A stretch of 34,291 bases of DNA, from contig FR885440.1 in assembly GCA_000436375.1 (NCBI GenBank), positions 1 through 34,291 of the forward strand. Direction: 5' to 3'. The notes below the pieces were generated by a model. The model was not told the origin of the DNA, made no database searches, and was given only the letters and a program-made list of their open reading frames with translations. Both the position numbers and the translations under genes were made by a program. Shown here piece after piece: positions 7,166 to 15,651 of the stretch (its first letter is position 1; each line of letters begins with the position of its first letter). This DNA comes from Azospirillum sp. CAG:239 (GTDB lineage: Bacteria > Pseudomonadota > Alphaproteobacteria > RF32 > CAG-239).

Positions 7166-8179
7166 CTACGCAAGCTTTTCCAAATACCAGTCGACCGTCT
7201 TGACAATGCCCGTGTCAAAGTTTTCGTCGGCTTTCCAGCCCAGTTCGGTCGTCAGTTTGGTCGCATCAATGGCATAACGGCGGTCATGTCCCGGACGGTC
7301 GGAAACAAAGACGATTAAATCCTTGTAAGAACCTCCGGATTTCTTCGGACACTTCTTGTCCAGAATGGAACAGATGGCATCGACAATCTGCAGGTTGTTG
7401 CGCTCGTTATGTCCGCCGATATTATAAGTTTCACCGGACTTGCCCCTATGGAAAATCAGATCAATGGCTTTACAGTGGTCCAAAACATACAACCAGTCGC
7501 GAACATTTTTGCCGTCGCCGTAAATCGGAATGTTCTTTTCGCTCAGCGCATTGGAAATAATCTTCGGAATCAGCTTTTCCGGATGCTGTTTCGGACCGTA
7601 ATTGTTGGAACAGTTGGAAACCGTTACATTCATGCCGTAAGTGCGGTGATACGCACGAACCAGCATATCCGAACTGGCTTTGGACGCGGAATAAGGAGAA
7701 CTCGGATCATAGGGTGTCGTTTCCTTGAAAAAGCCGGTTTCTCCCAGCGCACCATAAACTTCATCGGTAGAAATATGATGAAAACGGCAGCCCTCATAAC
7801 CGGCCTTAAACTTGTGCGGCGCTTCCATCCAGGCATTGCGCGCAACATCCAGCAGCGTAAACGTGCCGACAATGTTCGTTTCGATAAAGGCTTTCGGACC
7901 GGTAATCGAATTGTCGACATGGCTCTCGGCGGCAAAATGAATAACGCCGCGGATATCGTTTTCTGCAAACAGCTTTTCAACCAGCGCCCGGTCGCAGATG
8001 TCGCCCTGAACAAATTTATAATTGGCACAACCCGCACAGTCGCTCAGATTGTCAGGATTGCCGGCATAAGTCAGCTTATCGAGGTTAATAACCTTATATT
8101 CCGGATATTTCTTGGCAAAATAAGGAACAAAATTGGCTCCGATAAAGCCGGCGCCGCCGGTAACTAAAATTGATTTCAT
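7166..8179 (-). CDS. rfbB: dTDP-glucose 4,6-dehydratase
   Basis: RfbB/RmlB converts dTDP-D-glucose to dTDP-4-keto-6-deoxy-D-glucose, the second step of dTDP-L-rhamnose synthesis, in the cytosol with bound NAD+. The 337-residue protein starts with the Rossmann motif TGGAGFIGANF. It carries HISTDEVYG with the catalytic Thr-Asp-Glu and PYSASKAS with the YxxxK pair. NNYGPKQHPEKLIPK and the PGHDRRYAID segment near the C terminus are typical of RmlB. The ATG at 8179 has GGAGA at a normal distance and lies one base after the stop of the upstream AlgX-like gene. It is the last gene of the operon, separated from rfbA, rfbC and rfbD by three O-acetylation genes. Confidence 0.96.
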   Translation of the reverse strand: MKSILVTGGAGFIGANFVPYFAKKYPEYKVINLDKLTYAGNPDNLSDCAGCANYKFVQGDICDRALVEKLFAENDIRGVIHFAAESHVDNSITGPKAFIETNIVGTFTLLDVARNAWMEAPHKFKAGYEGCRFHHISTDEVYGALGETGFFKETTPYDPSSPYSASKASSDMLVRAYHRTYGMNVTVSNCSNNYGPKQHPEKLIPKIISNALSEKNIPIYGDGKNVRDWLYVLDHCKAIDLIFHRGKSGETYNIGGHNERNNLQIVDAICSILDKKCPKKSGGSYKDLIVFVSDRPGHDRRYAIDATKLTTELGWKADENFDTGIVKTVDWYLEKLA

Positions 8180-8180
8180 G

Positions 8181-9317
8181 TCATTCTCCATAGAGTTCGT
8201 TATATTTCAACAGTCGGTCAAAATATCTTTCGACCATTTCTTCTATCATAATATCCGGTTTATACTCGGCAACCAGACGATCCAGTTCGTGGCGCTTGTT
8301 GTAACGGTTGTGAGCAAACACGTTTTTGGCAAAAGTCTTGTCCAGATACGGCATAAGCGCAAGTCCGAAAGAATCTCTTATCATCAGCACCGTTTTCTTA
8401 ACCGGCGCTTTCGGATTCTCCCAGACCTCAAAGAAACGGTTGTCAAGGCTGACGACGGCCTTTCCTTCCTTTCCTGAAAGGAAATCTACGCTGTAACTGA
8501 TGTCTTCGTCTCCGCCCAGCCGGTTCAGATCCGAAGAGTAAAACCCTTTCAGGCCTATCATTTCCTTGCGCAGCGGCTTCCGCGGAATTCCTCTGACACC
8601 GTCGCGGGACAATGTTTCGGAAAGTTTTTCAAAGGCGACATAAGCGCCCACTTCGTTCCAATGTGAATCTCCGGGATAATACAGGTTAACGCCGTACTCA
8701 TGTTTGGAAGCGGTCAGAACATCCCGAAAATTTATAATGTTCACGTCGGTATGTTTCTGCAGATATTCAACGGCCAAATCCATGCGCGACTTGTCCGAAA
8801 CCCTGTCGCCCTGCAAATGCGAAGGCATATATTCGGAGTAAAGTCCTTCCTTGTTCGGCGCAATAATCAGATAATATTTTATGCCGCGTTTCTCATAATA
8901 ATCGCGGGCTTTTGTAATTCCTTCTGCCATCCGTTTCATTTCGGCTTCCGTAAAACGGACTTTGCCGAAATAATCTACCAGCGTATAACCGTCCGGCACC
9001 TTACCCGAATCATAAAAAGACCAACCGTCCCGGCCGTTAATGGTCGTTCCGTTGTCCAGTTCCCACTTCATCTTAAATTTAGCCAGTTTTTTCAGAAACT
9101 TCTTCCTTCCGGCAAAAGTATCATTGTAATAAGCTTCAAATTCCCGGGCAAAATCAAGGCTCAGCTTTTCCGGCTTATGGTTCAGAGGGCGGTTGTCCAA
9201 AAGTGCCGTATTGCTTGAAAACAGATTGGCGGCAAAAGGCACGAACACCCAGTACAGCATCAGCGCCGCCGGCAACAGCATATATAATGAAAAAACCCTG
9301 CGCCAAAGCTTAGTCAT
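8181..9317 (-). CDS. AlgX/AlgJ-like SGNH O-acetyltransferase-type protein, copy 2
   Basis: This 378-residue protein has an N-terminal membrane anchor (about residues 11-31) and a periplasmic SGNH-like domain resembling AlgJ/AlgX. These transfer acetyl groups to exported polysaccharide together with a membrane MBOAT protein. The candidate triad is Asp217 and His219 in GDSHWNEVG and Ser316 in MIRDSFG. DNRPL, AYYNDTFAGRKK, the IIAPNKEGLYSEYMP segment and a C-terminal VERYFDRLL are shared with the neighbouring copy. The frame is open to 9413, but the ATG at 9317 matches the membrane anchor of its paralogue. The first eight bases overlap the end of the upstream copy, so the two are translationally coupled. 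Confidence 0.82.
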   Translation of the reverse strand: MTKLWRRVFSLYMLLPAALMLYWVFVPFAANLFSSNTALLDNRPLNHKPEKLSLDFAREFEAYYNDTFAGRKKFLKKLAKFKMKWELDNGTTINGRDGWSFYDSGKVPDGYTLVDYFGKVRFTEAEMKRMAEGITKARDYYEKRGIKYYLIIAPNKEGLYSEYMPSHLQGDRVSDKSRMDLAVEYLQKHTDVNIINFRDVLTASKHEYGVNLYYPGDSHWNEVGAYVAFEKLSETLSRDGVRGIPRKPLRKEMIGLKGFYSSDLNRLGGDEDISYSVDFLSGKEGKAVVSLDNRFFEVWENPKAPVKKTVLMIRDSFGLALMPYLDKTFAKNVFAHNRYNKRHELDRLVAEYKPDIMIEEMVERYFDRLLKYNELYGE

Positions 9318-10434
9318 ATTCGCCCCCAAAAATCCGCGGATAATTGGCAAAACGGCTGAAATACCTTTCGACCAGCTCGTCCACAACCAAATCAGGCTTG
9401 GTTTCGTCAACAATCTTTTCTATTTCCGAAAGTTTTTTCAATCCCGCGGTTGAATAGAAAACCGTGCCAAAAGACCTGTTCAGATACGGCTGCAGCGCCG
9501 CGGCAAAAGAATCCGTCCACACCAGCAGCTTTTGAGGATTACCCGTTCCCGGCGTCCGGCAAATGCTGATCAGTTCGTTCTTTTCATCCACGGCACAGGA
9601 ACTGTTCAGCGTTTCCCTGTACCCGACTTCATAAGTCCATTCTTTGGCTCCCGCTTCCATATCCATGTCGCGAAGCGTTCCCTTGCTGATATGGAGCCGG
9701 GTAACGGACGGAGCGCTTACCTTGGCGCCCTGTCTGCGCAAAGCCGCGGCCAGTTGTTCAAATCCGACATAGCCGCCGACATTGTTCCAATGCGTATCCT
9801 TCTTAAAATACAGGTTCTGCGCTACCACGCTTTTCGCCTTAACCATTGCCGGTTTGGCGTTGACAATTTCCGCCCTTGTATGCTTTTTCAGATATTCGAC
9901 GGCCTTATCCATACGCGAAACGTCTGACTTCCGAATACGCTGCATTCTTTCGGGCATAAATTCGGAATAAATATTTTCCTTGTTCGGCGCAACGAAAATA
10001 ACATATTTTATGCCGCGTTTGGCATAAAAGTCATAAGCCATGTTGATACCCTGCGCCATTTTTTCCAATTCTTCGTCGTCAAAATAAACCTCGGCGTAGT
10101 AGTCAACCAGCGTATTGCCGTTGTTGGCCTTAATCGAATCATAAAAAATCCAGCCGTCCTGACCGTAAAAATACTGCCCGGCGTCAATTTTCAGTTTTTT
10201 CTGCAACTTGACGTATTTGGAAATAATTTTTTTCCGCCCGGCAAAAGTATCGTTATAATAATCCTCAAATTCACGCGCATAATTTCTCGTAAACTTAACC
10301 GGCTTTTCGTGCAGCGGCCGGTTGTCCATTATTTCCGTATTTGTATAGAACAGATTCGCCGCAAACGGATAAAAAACGATAACCAGCATCAGCAGCGCCG
10401 GAAGCAGCATATATGTACGGACAAGCCTCGCCAT
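9310..10434 (-). CDS. AlgX/AlgJ-like SGNH O-acetyltransferase-type protein, copy 1
   Basis: This 374-residue paralogue of the next gene has a membrane anchor (about residues 8-28) and a periplasmic SGNH-like domain. The candidate catalytic residues are Asp213 and His215 in KKDTHWNNVG and Ser309 in VWTDSFAAAL. The shared N-terminal landmark MDNRPLHEKP and the YYNDTFAGRKK segment also occur in AlgX-type proteins. It starts two bases after the stop of the MBOAT gene. That arrangement (MBOAT, then two SGNH proteins) matches alginate-type O-acetylation modules, where an AlgI-like channel passes acetyl groups to AlgJ/AlgX-like enzymes. The acceptor glycan is not known; a rhamnose-containing surface polysaccharide is an inference from the operon. 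Confidence 0.83.
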   Translation of the reverse strand: MARLVRTYMLLPALLMLVIVFYPFAANLFYTNTEIMDNRPLHEKPVKFTRNYAREFEDYYNDTFAGRKKIISKYVKLQKKLKIDAGQYFYGQDGWIFYDSIKANNGNTLVDYYAEVYFDDEELEKMAQGINMAYDFYAKRGIKYVIFVAPNKENIYSEFMPERMQRIRKSDVSRMDKAVEYLKKHTRAEIVNAKPAMVKAKSVVAQNLYFKKDTHWNNVGGYVGFEQLAAALRRQGAKVSAPSVTRLHISKGTLRDMDMEAGAKEWTYEVGYRETLNSSCAVDEKNELISICRTPGTGNPQKLLVWTDSFAAALQPYLNRSFGTVFYSTAGLKKLSEIEKIVDETKPDLVVDELVERYFSRFANYPRIFGGEYD

Positions 10435-10436
10435 GG

Positions 10437-11840
10437 TCAGAACCTGAAGTAAATAAACGGATTATAGGTATTGCTGGCCAGCAGCAAAACGCTGAAATAG
10501 GCAATAATCGCGCAAAAAGCGGGATTAAGGGCCCTGACGACAGCACTGCCCCAGTTTTCACGCCCGATGAGAGCAAAGAGCCCGCGATACAGCATGGCCC
10601 CGAAACCGCAGGACACCAAAGCCAAAACCGCAACGTAAACAAACTCGTTGGACAGGTACTTGCTGTAAGATTCCATGTCATACGGCACAAACATCCGGTT
10701 CAGATAAGCCCATGCCGAACCAAGCGTCTCCGCCCGGAAAAAGACCCAGGCCACAATAACCACCAGCAGAGTGTAAACACTCTTCAACAACCGGAAATGC
10801 AGAATTTTCTCAATCGGGAAAATCCGTTCCAGAACCAGAAAAGTCCCGTGAAACACCCCCCAGATGACAAAGTTCCAGCTCGCGCCGTGCCACAGGCCGG
10901 TCAGGAAAAACACAATCATCAGATTGCGATAGGTTTTAAGCGTTCCCTCGCGATTGCCGCCCAGCGGAATATACAAATATTCCTTAAACCAGGTCGACAG
11001 CGAAATATGCCAGCGGCGCCAGAAGTCCTTGATTGAAGTTGCGGTATAGGGATGATTGAAGTTTTCGTGAATATGAAAACCGAACATTTTTCCCAAACCG
11101 ATGGCCATATCCGAATACCCCGAAAAATCGAAATAAATCTGGAACGTATAGGCAATAATGCCGATCCAGGCCGTCGGCGTGCTGATGTCGTTGATGCCGA
11201 GCGCAAAAATTTCATCGGCCGTCTTTGCCATGATGTTCGCGATGATAACCTTCTTTGCCAATCCCTGCAAAAAGCGGACGGCCCCCTCATTAAACAGCGG
11301 CAGGGTTACCTGACGTTTGTCAATCTGGCTGGCAATGTCGTAATACTTCAAAATCGGACCGGCAATCAGCTGCGGGAAGAACGAAATGAACAGCCCCATT
11401 TTGACAAGATTCTTCTGCGGTTCGCAAACCCGGCGATAGATGTCGACCAGATATGAAATCGACTGAAAGGTGTAAAACGAAATGCCGATGGGCAGCGGCA
11501 GATGTTTAACCTCGACCTGCAGTCCGAAAACGGCATTGACGTTTTCGGTAAAAAAGCCTGTATATTTGAACACGCCAAGCAGCGCCAAATTGACAAATAC
11601 ACCCCAAAACAGCGCCCGTTTGCGCTTATGCTCGTCGTCCACACCGATTTTCAGGCCGCAGAAATAGTTTATCACTATCGACAGAATCATGACGAACACA
11701 TAAACCGGCTCGCCCCAGGCATAGAAAAACAGGCTGGCAATCAGCAGTATAACGTTTCGGTACTGTTCTTTGGCCGTAAAATACAAAATGAAAACGACCG
11801 GAAGAAAAATCCACAAAAATATCAAAGAACTAAAGACCAT
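10437..11840 (-). CDS. MBOAT-family O-acyltransferase (AlgI-like), copy 1
   Basis: This 467-residue polytopic membrane protein of the MBOAT family is AlgI/PatA-like. It takes acyl groups from cytosolic acyl donors and passes them across the inner membrane for polysaccharide O-acetylation. Visible signatures are FFYAWGEP near residue 39, LPIGISFYTFQSISYLVD near 115-133, QLIAGPI, YFDFSGYSDMAIGLG and the FWRRWHISLSTWFKEYLY block. The catalytic His318 is in LTGLWHGASWNF. The C terminus is YNPFIYFRF. The length matches AlgI (about 470-520). It overlaps rfbD by 11 bases, with GGAG inside rfbD, so it is integrated in the rhamnose operon rather than inserted with its own promoter. Confidence 0.93.
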   Translation of the reverse strand: MVFSSLIFLWIFLPVVFILYFTAKEQYRNVILLIASLFFYAWGEPVYVFVMILSIVINYFCGLKIGVDDEHKRKRALFWGVFVNLALLGVFKYTGFFTENVNAVFGLQVEVKHLPLPIGISFYTFQSISYLVDIYRRVCEPQKNLVKMGLFISFFPQLIAGPILKYYDIASQIDKRQVTLPLFNEGAVRFLQGLAKKVIIANIMAKTADEIFALGINDISTPTAWIGIIAYTFQIYFDFSGYSDMAIGLGKMFGFHIHENFNHPYTATSIKDFWRRWHISLSTWFKEYLYIPLGGNREGTLKTYRNLMIVFFLTGLWHGASWNFVIWGVFHGTFLVLERIFPIEKILHFRLLKSVYTLLVVIVAWVFFRAETLGSAWAYLNRMFVPYDMESYSKYLSNEFVYVAVLALVSCGFGAMLYRGLFALIGRENWGSAVVRALNPAFCAIIAYFSVLLLASNTYNPFIYFRF

Positions 11841-12666
11841 TATTCAGTTTCTCCACACAGTCCTTCAGGCTCTCGGACCAATGCCTGATTTCAATTCCCA
11901 AATCCTTTTTTATCTTTCCCTTGTTCAGAACCGAATAAAACGGACGCTTTGCCGGAGTCGGATAATCCTTGCTCTCAATCGGCTTCACAACGCACTTCAG
12001 TCCCGAAAGCGCCATTATCGCAACCGCAAAATCATACCACGAACAAACGCCTTCGTCGGAAAAATGATAAATTTCCTTCACGCCGGGCTTCAGTTTAGGC
12101 AGTGCGGCAACAATGGCTTCGGCCAAATCGCGGGCATAGGTCGGACTGCCGATTTGGTCAAAAACCACTTTCAGGCTGTCACACTCGGCTCCCAGTCTCC
12201 GCATGGTTTTGACAAAGTTGTTGCCGAAAGTCGAATACAGCCAGGCCGTCCTGATGACAAAGCATCCCGACGCTTTTTCCAGAGCAGCCTGCTCGCCGGC
12301 CAGTTTGGTCACGCCGTACACCGACTGCGGATTGGCTTCGTCGCTTTCCGTATACGGACGATGGCCGGTGCCGTCAAAAACGTAATCCGTCGACACCTGC
12401 AACAGCGGCACCCCCGTCTCGGCCAAATGCCGCGGGCCGTCTACATTGATTTTTTCGGCCAGAACCGCATCGCTTTCCGCCTTGTCTACCGCCGTATAAG
12501 CGGCGCAGTTGATAACCGCCGCATACTTTTCAGGCTTCACAAAGGCTTTTACCGCCGCGGCATCGGTAATATCCAACTGCTCACGGTCAACATATTCGGC
12601 GCTGTCGCCGAGAATGAGTTTCAGCTCATTGCCGAGCTGTCCGTTGGCTCCGACGACTAAAAACAT
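11830..12666 (-). CDS. rfbD: dTDP-4-dehydrorhamnose reductase
   Basis: RfbD/RmlD performs the last step of dTDP-L-rhamnose synthesis, NAD(P)H-dependent reduction of dTDP-4-keto-L-rhamnose. The 278-residue protein has the N-terminal GANGQLG nucleotide-binding motif, NCAAYTAVDKAE, STDYVFDG and YGVTKLAGE with the catalytic Tyr and Lys. RTAWLYS and the QIGSPTYARDLA segment are typical of RmlD. Length is normal (about 280-300). It overlaps rfbC by 10 bases and the MBOAT gene by 11, showing tight translational coupling. Confidence 0.96.
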   Translation of the reverse strand: MFLVVGANGQLGNELKLILGDSAEYVDREQLDITDAAAVKAFVKPEKYAAVINCAAYTAVDKAESDAVLAEKINVDGPRHLAETGVPLLQVSTDYVFDGTGHRPYTESDEANPQSVYGVTKLAGEQAALEKASGCFVIRTAWLYSTFGNNFVKTMRRLGAECDSLKVVFDQIGSPTYARDLAEAIVAALPKLKPGVKEIYHFSDEGVCSWYDFAVAIMALSGLKCVVKPIESKDYPTPAKRPFYSVLNKGKIKKDLGIEIRHWSESLKDCVEKLNNGL

Positions 12667-13202
12667 GTGACATCCTTCAAAAACGGTGCATTTTTATCCT
12701 TGTCCGAAAGAATGGCGTCTTCAGGTCTGACCTTCCAGTCAATGTTGATGTCCGGATCGTCAAAGCGAATGCCGCCTTCCGAAGCTTTGTTATAAACGTT
12801 GTCACACTTATACGTGAAGACGGCCGTTTCGGACAATACCGAAAAACCATGTCCGAAACCGCGCGGAATCATCAGCTGGCGCTTATTTTCCGCCGAAAGC
12901 TCGACCGCGACATGCTTACCGAAGGTCTTTGAACCCTTGCGCAGGTCGACGGCCACGTCCAGAACCGTCCCCTCCAGCACCCGCACCAGCTTGGCCTGGG
13001 CAAAATCGCCCTTCTGAAAATGAATGCCGCGGATGGTGCCGTACTTGGACATCGACTGGTTGTCCTGAATAAAGTCATATTTCAAACCGGCCTCGTCCAT
13101 TTTCTGCTTGTTGTAGCTTTCGAAAAAATAGCCGCGGTTATCTTCAAAAACCTGAGGTTCAATAATATAAACCCCTTCGATCGCCGTGTTAATAATCTTC
13201 AT
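12657..13202 (-). CDS. rfbC: dTDP-4-dehydrorhamnose 3,5-epimerase
   Basis: RfbC/RmlC epimerises C3 and C5 of dTDP-4-keto-6-deoxyglucose. The 181-residue cupin protein has FEDNRGYFFESYN, DNQSMSKYGTIRGIHFQ with the catalytic His61, VLDVAVDLRKGS, IPRGFGHGFSVLSE and YKCDNVYN containing the likely catalytic Tyr. These are all hallmark RmlC motifs and the length is standard. It overlaps rfbA by 14 bases and rfbD by 10. No residue expected at the active site is missing. Confidence 0.96.
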   Translation of the reverse strand: MKIINTAIEGVYIIEPQVFEDNRGYFFESYNKQKMDEAGLKYDFIQDNQSMSKYGTIRGIHFQKGDFAQAKLVRVLEGTVLDVAVDLRKGSKTFGKHVAVELSAENKRQLMIPRGFGHGFSVLSETAVFTYKCDNVYNKASEGGIRFDDPDINIDWKVRPEDAILSDKDKNAPFLKDVTCF

Positions 13203-14073
13203 GACTGTCCTCGTAAACGCGTTTCAAATAGTTCTTATAGTCAACGCCGTCTTTCAGCGAATTGATGATTTTTTCCATTTGCGCATCGTCGATAAAACCG
13301 CGCTTATAGGCAATTTCTTCAATACAGGCAATCTTAAGGTCCTGCCGCTTTTCGATAATGCCGATAAAATTGGAAGCGTCCAGAAGCGATTGTGGCGTTC
13401 CCGCATCCAGCCAGGCATTGCCTCTTTTCATGGTTACCACGTTCAGCCGTCCCTCTTCCAGATACTCGCGGTTCAGGTCGGTAATCTCCAGCTCGCCGCG
13501 AGCCGAAGGTTTCAGACGGCGTGCCTTTTCGACCACGTCAGAATTGTAAAAATACAAACCGACGACCGCATAGTTCGACTTCGGCTGTTTCGGCTTTTCC
13601 TCGATCGAAATCGCCTTGTGGTTTCTGTCAAATTCAACCACGCCGAAACGTTCCGGATCCGAAACGTGATAGCCGAAAACGGTTCCGCCGGTGTTTTTCG
13701 AAACTTCCTCTCGAAAGAGCTTGAGCTGATCGCCCATATAGAAAATATTGTCACCCAAAATCAGACAGACGTCGTCGCTGCCGATAAAGTCGGCGCCGAT
13801 GGTAAACGCCTGCGCAATGCCTTTCGGCTCGGCCTGAACCTTATAGCTGATATCAAGACCGATATTGCTGCCGTCGCCGAACAGACGCTCAATGTTCGGC
13901 GTATCCTGCGGCGTCGAAATAATCAGAATTTCCCTGATGCCGAACAGCATAAGCGTCGACAACGGATAATAAATCATCGGCTTGTCATAAACCGGCAGAA
14001 GCTGTTTGCTGGTCGTATTGGTCAGCGGATAAAGCCGCGAACCGCTGCCGCCCGCAAGAATGATACCTTTCAT
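13189..14073 (-). CDS. rfbA: Glucose-1-phosphate thymidylyltransferase
   Basis: RfbA/RmlA makes dTDP-glucose from dTTP and glucose-1-phosphate and is the feedback-controlled first step of the pathway. The 294-residue protein begins MKGIILAGGSGSRLYPLT with the nucleotide-binding loop. It has SKQLLPVYDKPMIYYPLSTL, LGDNIFYM, the VVEFD and IEEKPKQPKSNYAVVGLYFY block and GNAWLDAGTP. The ATG at 14073 has AAGGA eight bases upstream; the frame is open a little further to a TTG. It is the first gene of a seven-gene minus-strand operon that ends in rfbB. Confidence 0.97.
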   Translation of the reverse strand: MKGIILAGGSGSRLYPLTNTTSKQLLPVYDKPMIYYPLSTLMLFGIREILIISTPQDTPNIERLFGDGSNIGLDISYKVQAEPKGIAQAFTIGADFIGSDDVCLILGDNIFYMGDQLKLFREEVSKNTGGTVFGYHVSDPERFGVVEFDRNHKAISIEEKPKQPKSNYAVVGLYFYNSDVVEKARRLKPSARGELEITDLNREYLEEGRLNVVTMKRGNAWLDAGTPQSLLDASNFIGIIEKRQDLKIACIEEIAYKRGFIDDAQMEKIINSLKDGVDYKNYLKRVYEDSHEDY

Positions 14074-14113
14074 TGCAAAATCCTTCAAAAGTTACAAAAT
14101 TCAATGGCTGTAT

Positions 14114-14119
14114 TTTATA
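14114..14119 (-). promoter_or_regulatory. Candidate -10 element of the rfbA operon
   Basis: On the minus strand TATAAA (within TATAAAATA) lies about 40 bases upstream of the rfbA start. The best -35 (TGGTTG, 17 bases upstream) is weak, so the promoter may need an activator or be misplaced. Confidence 0.35.
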
Positions 14120-14165
14120 CTTCCCCGCCCGCAAAGCAACCACTTTCCCTATCATATTCACAAGA

Positions 14166-14198
14166 AGGAAAAACCCCGCCGCGGCGGACGGGGTTTAC
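14166..14198 (-). terminator. Intrinsic terminator of the ArsB/NhaD-type transporter gene
   Basis: On the minus strand AAACCCCG pairs with CGGGGTTT around a GC-rich loop and is followed by a short T run. It isolates the transporter from the downstream rfbA operon. Confidence 0.8.
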
Positions 14199-14215
14199 AA
14201 ACGGAGGGGTCGGAC

Positions 14216-15556
14216 CTACATCTGGTATTCCAGATACAGGAACACCGTGGCAATGCCGACGCTCAGCAGCATAACCGGCACCGACCAGATAAGAAAGCCC
14301 AGAAACTTGATGGGATGCCCCTCGCGCATGGCCATGCCGGCGACGACCACATTGGCCGAAGCGCCGATTAACGTGCCGTTGCCGCCAAAGCAGGCGCCGA
14401 GCGACAAAGCCCACCACACCGGCATCATGACTTCGCGCCCGCCGACCGATTCTTCCATTGACTTAATCATCGGAATCATGGTTGCCACAAACGGAATGTT
14501 GTCTATCACGCTGGAAAGGATTGCCGAACTCCACAAAATCAAATACGTCATCGCCGTCAGACTACCGCCGGTAAGCTCCAAAAACCAGTTGCCGAGAGCC
14601 CGCAGCACACCGGTCTCTTCCAAACCGTAAACAATTACGAACAGGCCGGTAAAGAAGAAAATCGTCGTCCAGTCAACCAGCCCGAAAACTTCCTGCACTT
14701 TGGCGTCACGGTCCTCGCCCTTAAACTTCCAGCTGTAAAGCAGCAAAAGCACCGCCGCGCCGACCAGCGCAATCGTGCCGTTGTCCAGATTAATCTGCTT
14801 GGCGGAAACAAAAGCGGCAATCACGCAGGCCAGAACAAACAGCGATTTGTACAACAGTCCCCTGTCGACGATGCAGTCGGCAGCTTTCATTTCCATAACC
14901 GCGGCCTTGTATTCGTCGCTGGTCGTCATTCTCCGTCCCCAGATAAGGTCAAACATAATCAGCAGAACGACCATGGTCGCCACAACCACCGGCGTCAGAT
15001 GATAAACAAAGTCCATAAACGACAACCCGATGGAAGAACCGATAAGTATGTTCGGCGGATCGCCGATAAGCGTTGCCGTTCCGCCGATGTTGGAAGCGAA
15101 AATTTCCAGAATCAGATACGGATACGGATTGATTTTCAGGGTGCGGGTAATCTGAAACGTTACCGGCGCAATCAGCAGTACCGTTGTCACATTGTCAAGA
15201 AAAGCCGAAAAAACCGCCGTAACCACCGGCAGCACAATCAGCAGCCCGCGCGGCGAAGCCTTGACCCTTTTCGCCCCCCAAACCGCCACGAACTGAAATA
15301 TGCCGGACTTCTCGGCAATGCCGACAATAATCATCATTCCGGTCAGCAAGGCCAGCGTGTTAAAGTCAATGCCTTTCAACGCGGCCGGCTGCGTCAATAT
15401 ACCCGACACAATCATCAAGCCGGCGCCCAGCAAGGCAATAACCGCCCGGTTGACTTTTTCGCTGAAAATAATCAAATAGCAGATTGACATAATGATTATT
15501 GCCAATAACTGCGGACTCATCCCCCAGACCGGGGGCATACTGCTGAAAACTTCCAT
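14216..15556 (-). CDS. ArsB/NhaD-type ion transporter (IT superfamily)
   Basis: This 446-residue inner-membrane protein has about eleven hydrophobic segments. The two-fold repeated signature of ArsB/CitMHS/NhaD carriers is clear. FLDNVTTVLLIAPVTF and GGTATLIGDPPNILIGS occur in the first half, and SSVIDNIPFVATMIP with FGGNGTLIGASANVVVAG in the second. Members exchange protons for Na+, arsenite or carboxylates. The DNV and DNIP repeats with GDPPN resemble NhaD/P-protein-like sodium/proton antiporters more than ArsB, but the substrate is not certain. AGAGG lies six bases before the ATG. No operon partner is evident; the 95-base gap from the ParB-like gene upstream has no clear terminator. Confidence 0.87.
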   Translation of the reverse strand: MEVFSSMPPVWGMSPQLLAIIIMSICYLIIFSEKVNRAVIALLGAGLMIVSGILTQPAALKGIDFNTLALLTGMMIIVGIAEKSGIFQFVAVWGAKRVKASPRGLLIVLPVVTAVFSAFLDNVTTVLLIAPVTFQITRTLKINPYPYLILEIFASNIGGTATLIGDPPNILIGSSIGLSFMDFVYHLTPVVVATMVVLLIMFDLIWGRRMTTSDEYKAAVMEMKAADCIVDRGLLYKSLFVLACVIAAFVSAKQINLDNGTIALVGAAVLLLLYSWKFKGEDRDAKVQEVFGLVDWTTIFFFTGLFVIVYGLEETGVLRALGNWFLELTGGSLTAMTYLILWSSAILSSVIDNIPFVATMIPMIKSMEESVGGREVMMPVWWALSLGACFGGNGTLIGASANVVVAGMAMREGHPIKFLGFLIWSVPVMLLSVGIATVFLYLEYQM

Positions 15557-15651
15557 TTGTACCTCTCAGATGTTTCTCCTGTGCCGATATTTACGAAACA
15601 GCAATTTTCCTCGGATAAAAAGTATTTTTTTCAGTTATGCCACTGTTTTTT

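Noticed and set aside
6284..7318. 344-residue plus-strand open frame
   Set aside because: It is antisense to the TIM-barrel and rfbB genes, has no family motif, and crosses two genes and a terminator.
14074..14165. JUMPstart/ops antitermination element before rfbA
   Set aside because: The GGCGGTAGC-like ops core is not present in the upstream region.
13186..14274. 362-residue plus-strand open frame
   Set aside because: It is antisense to rfbA and runs into the terminator of the transporter gene.
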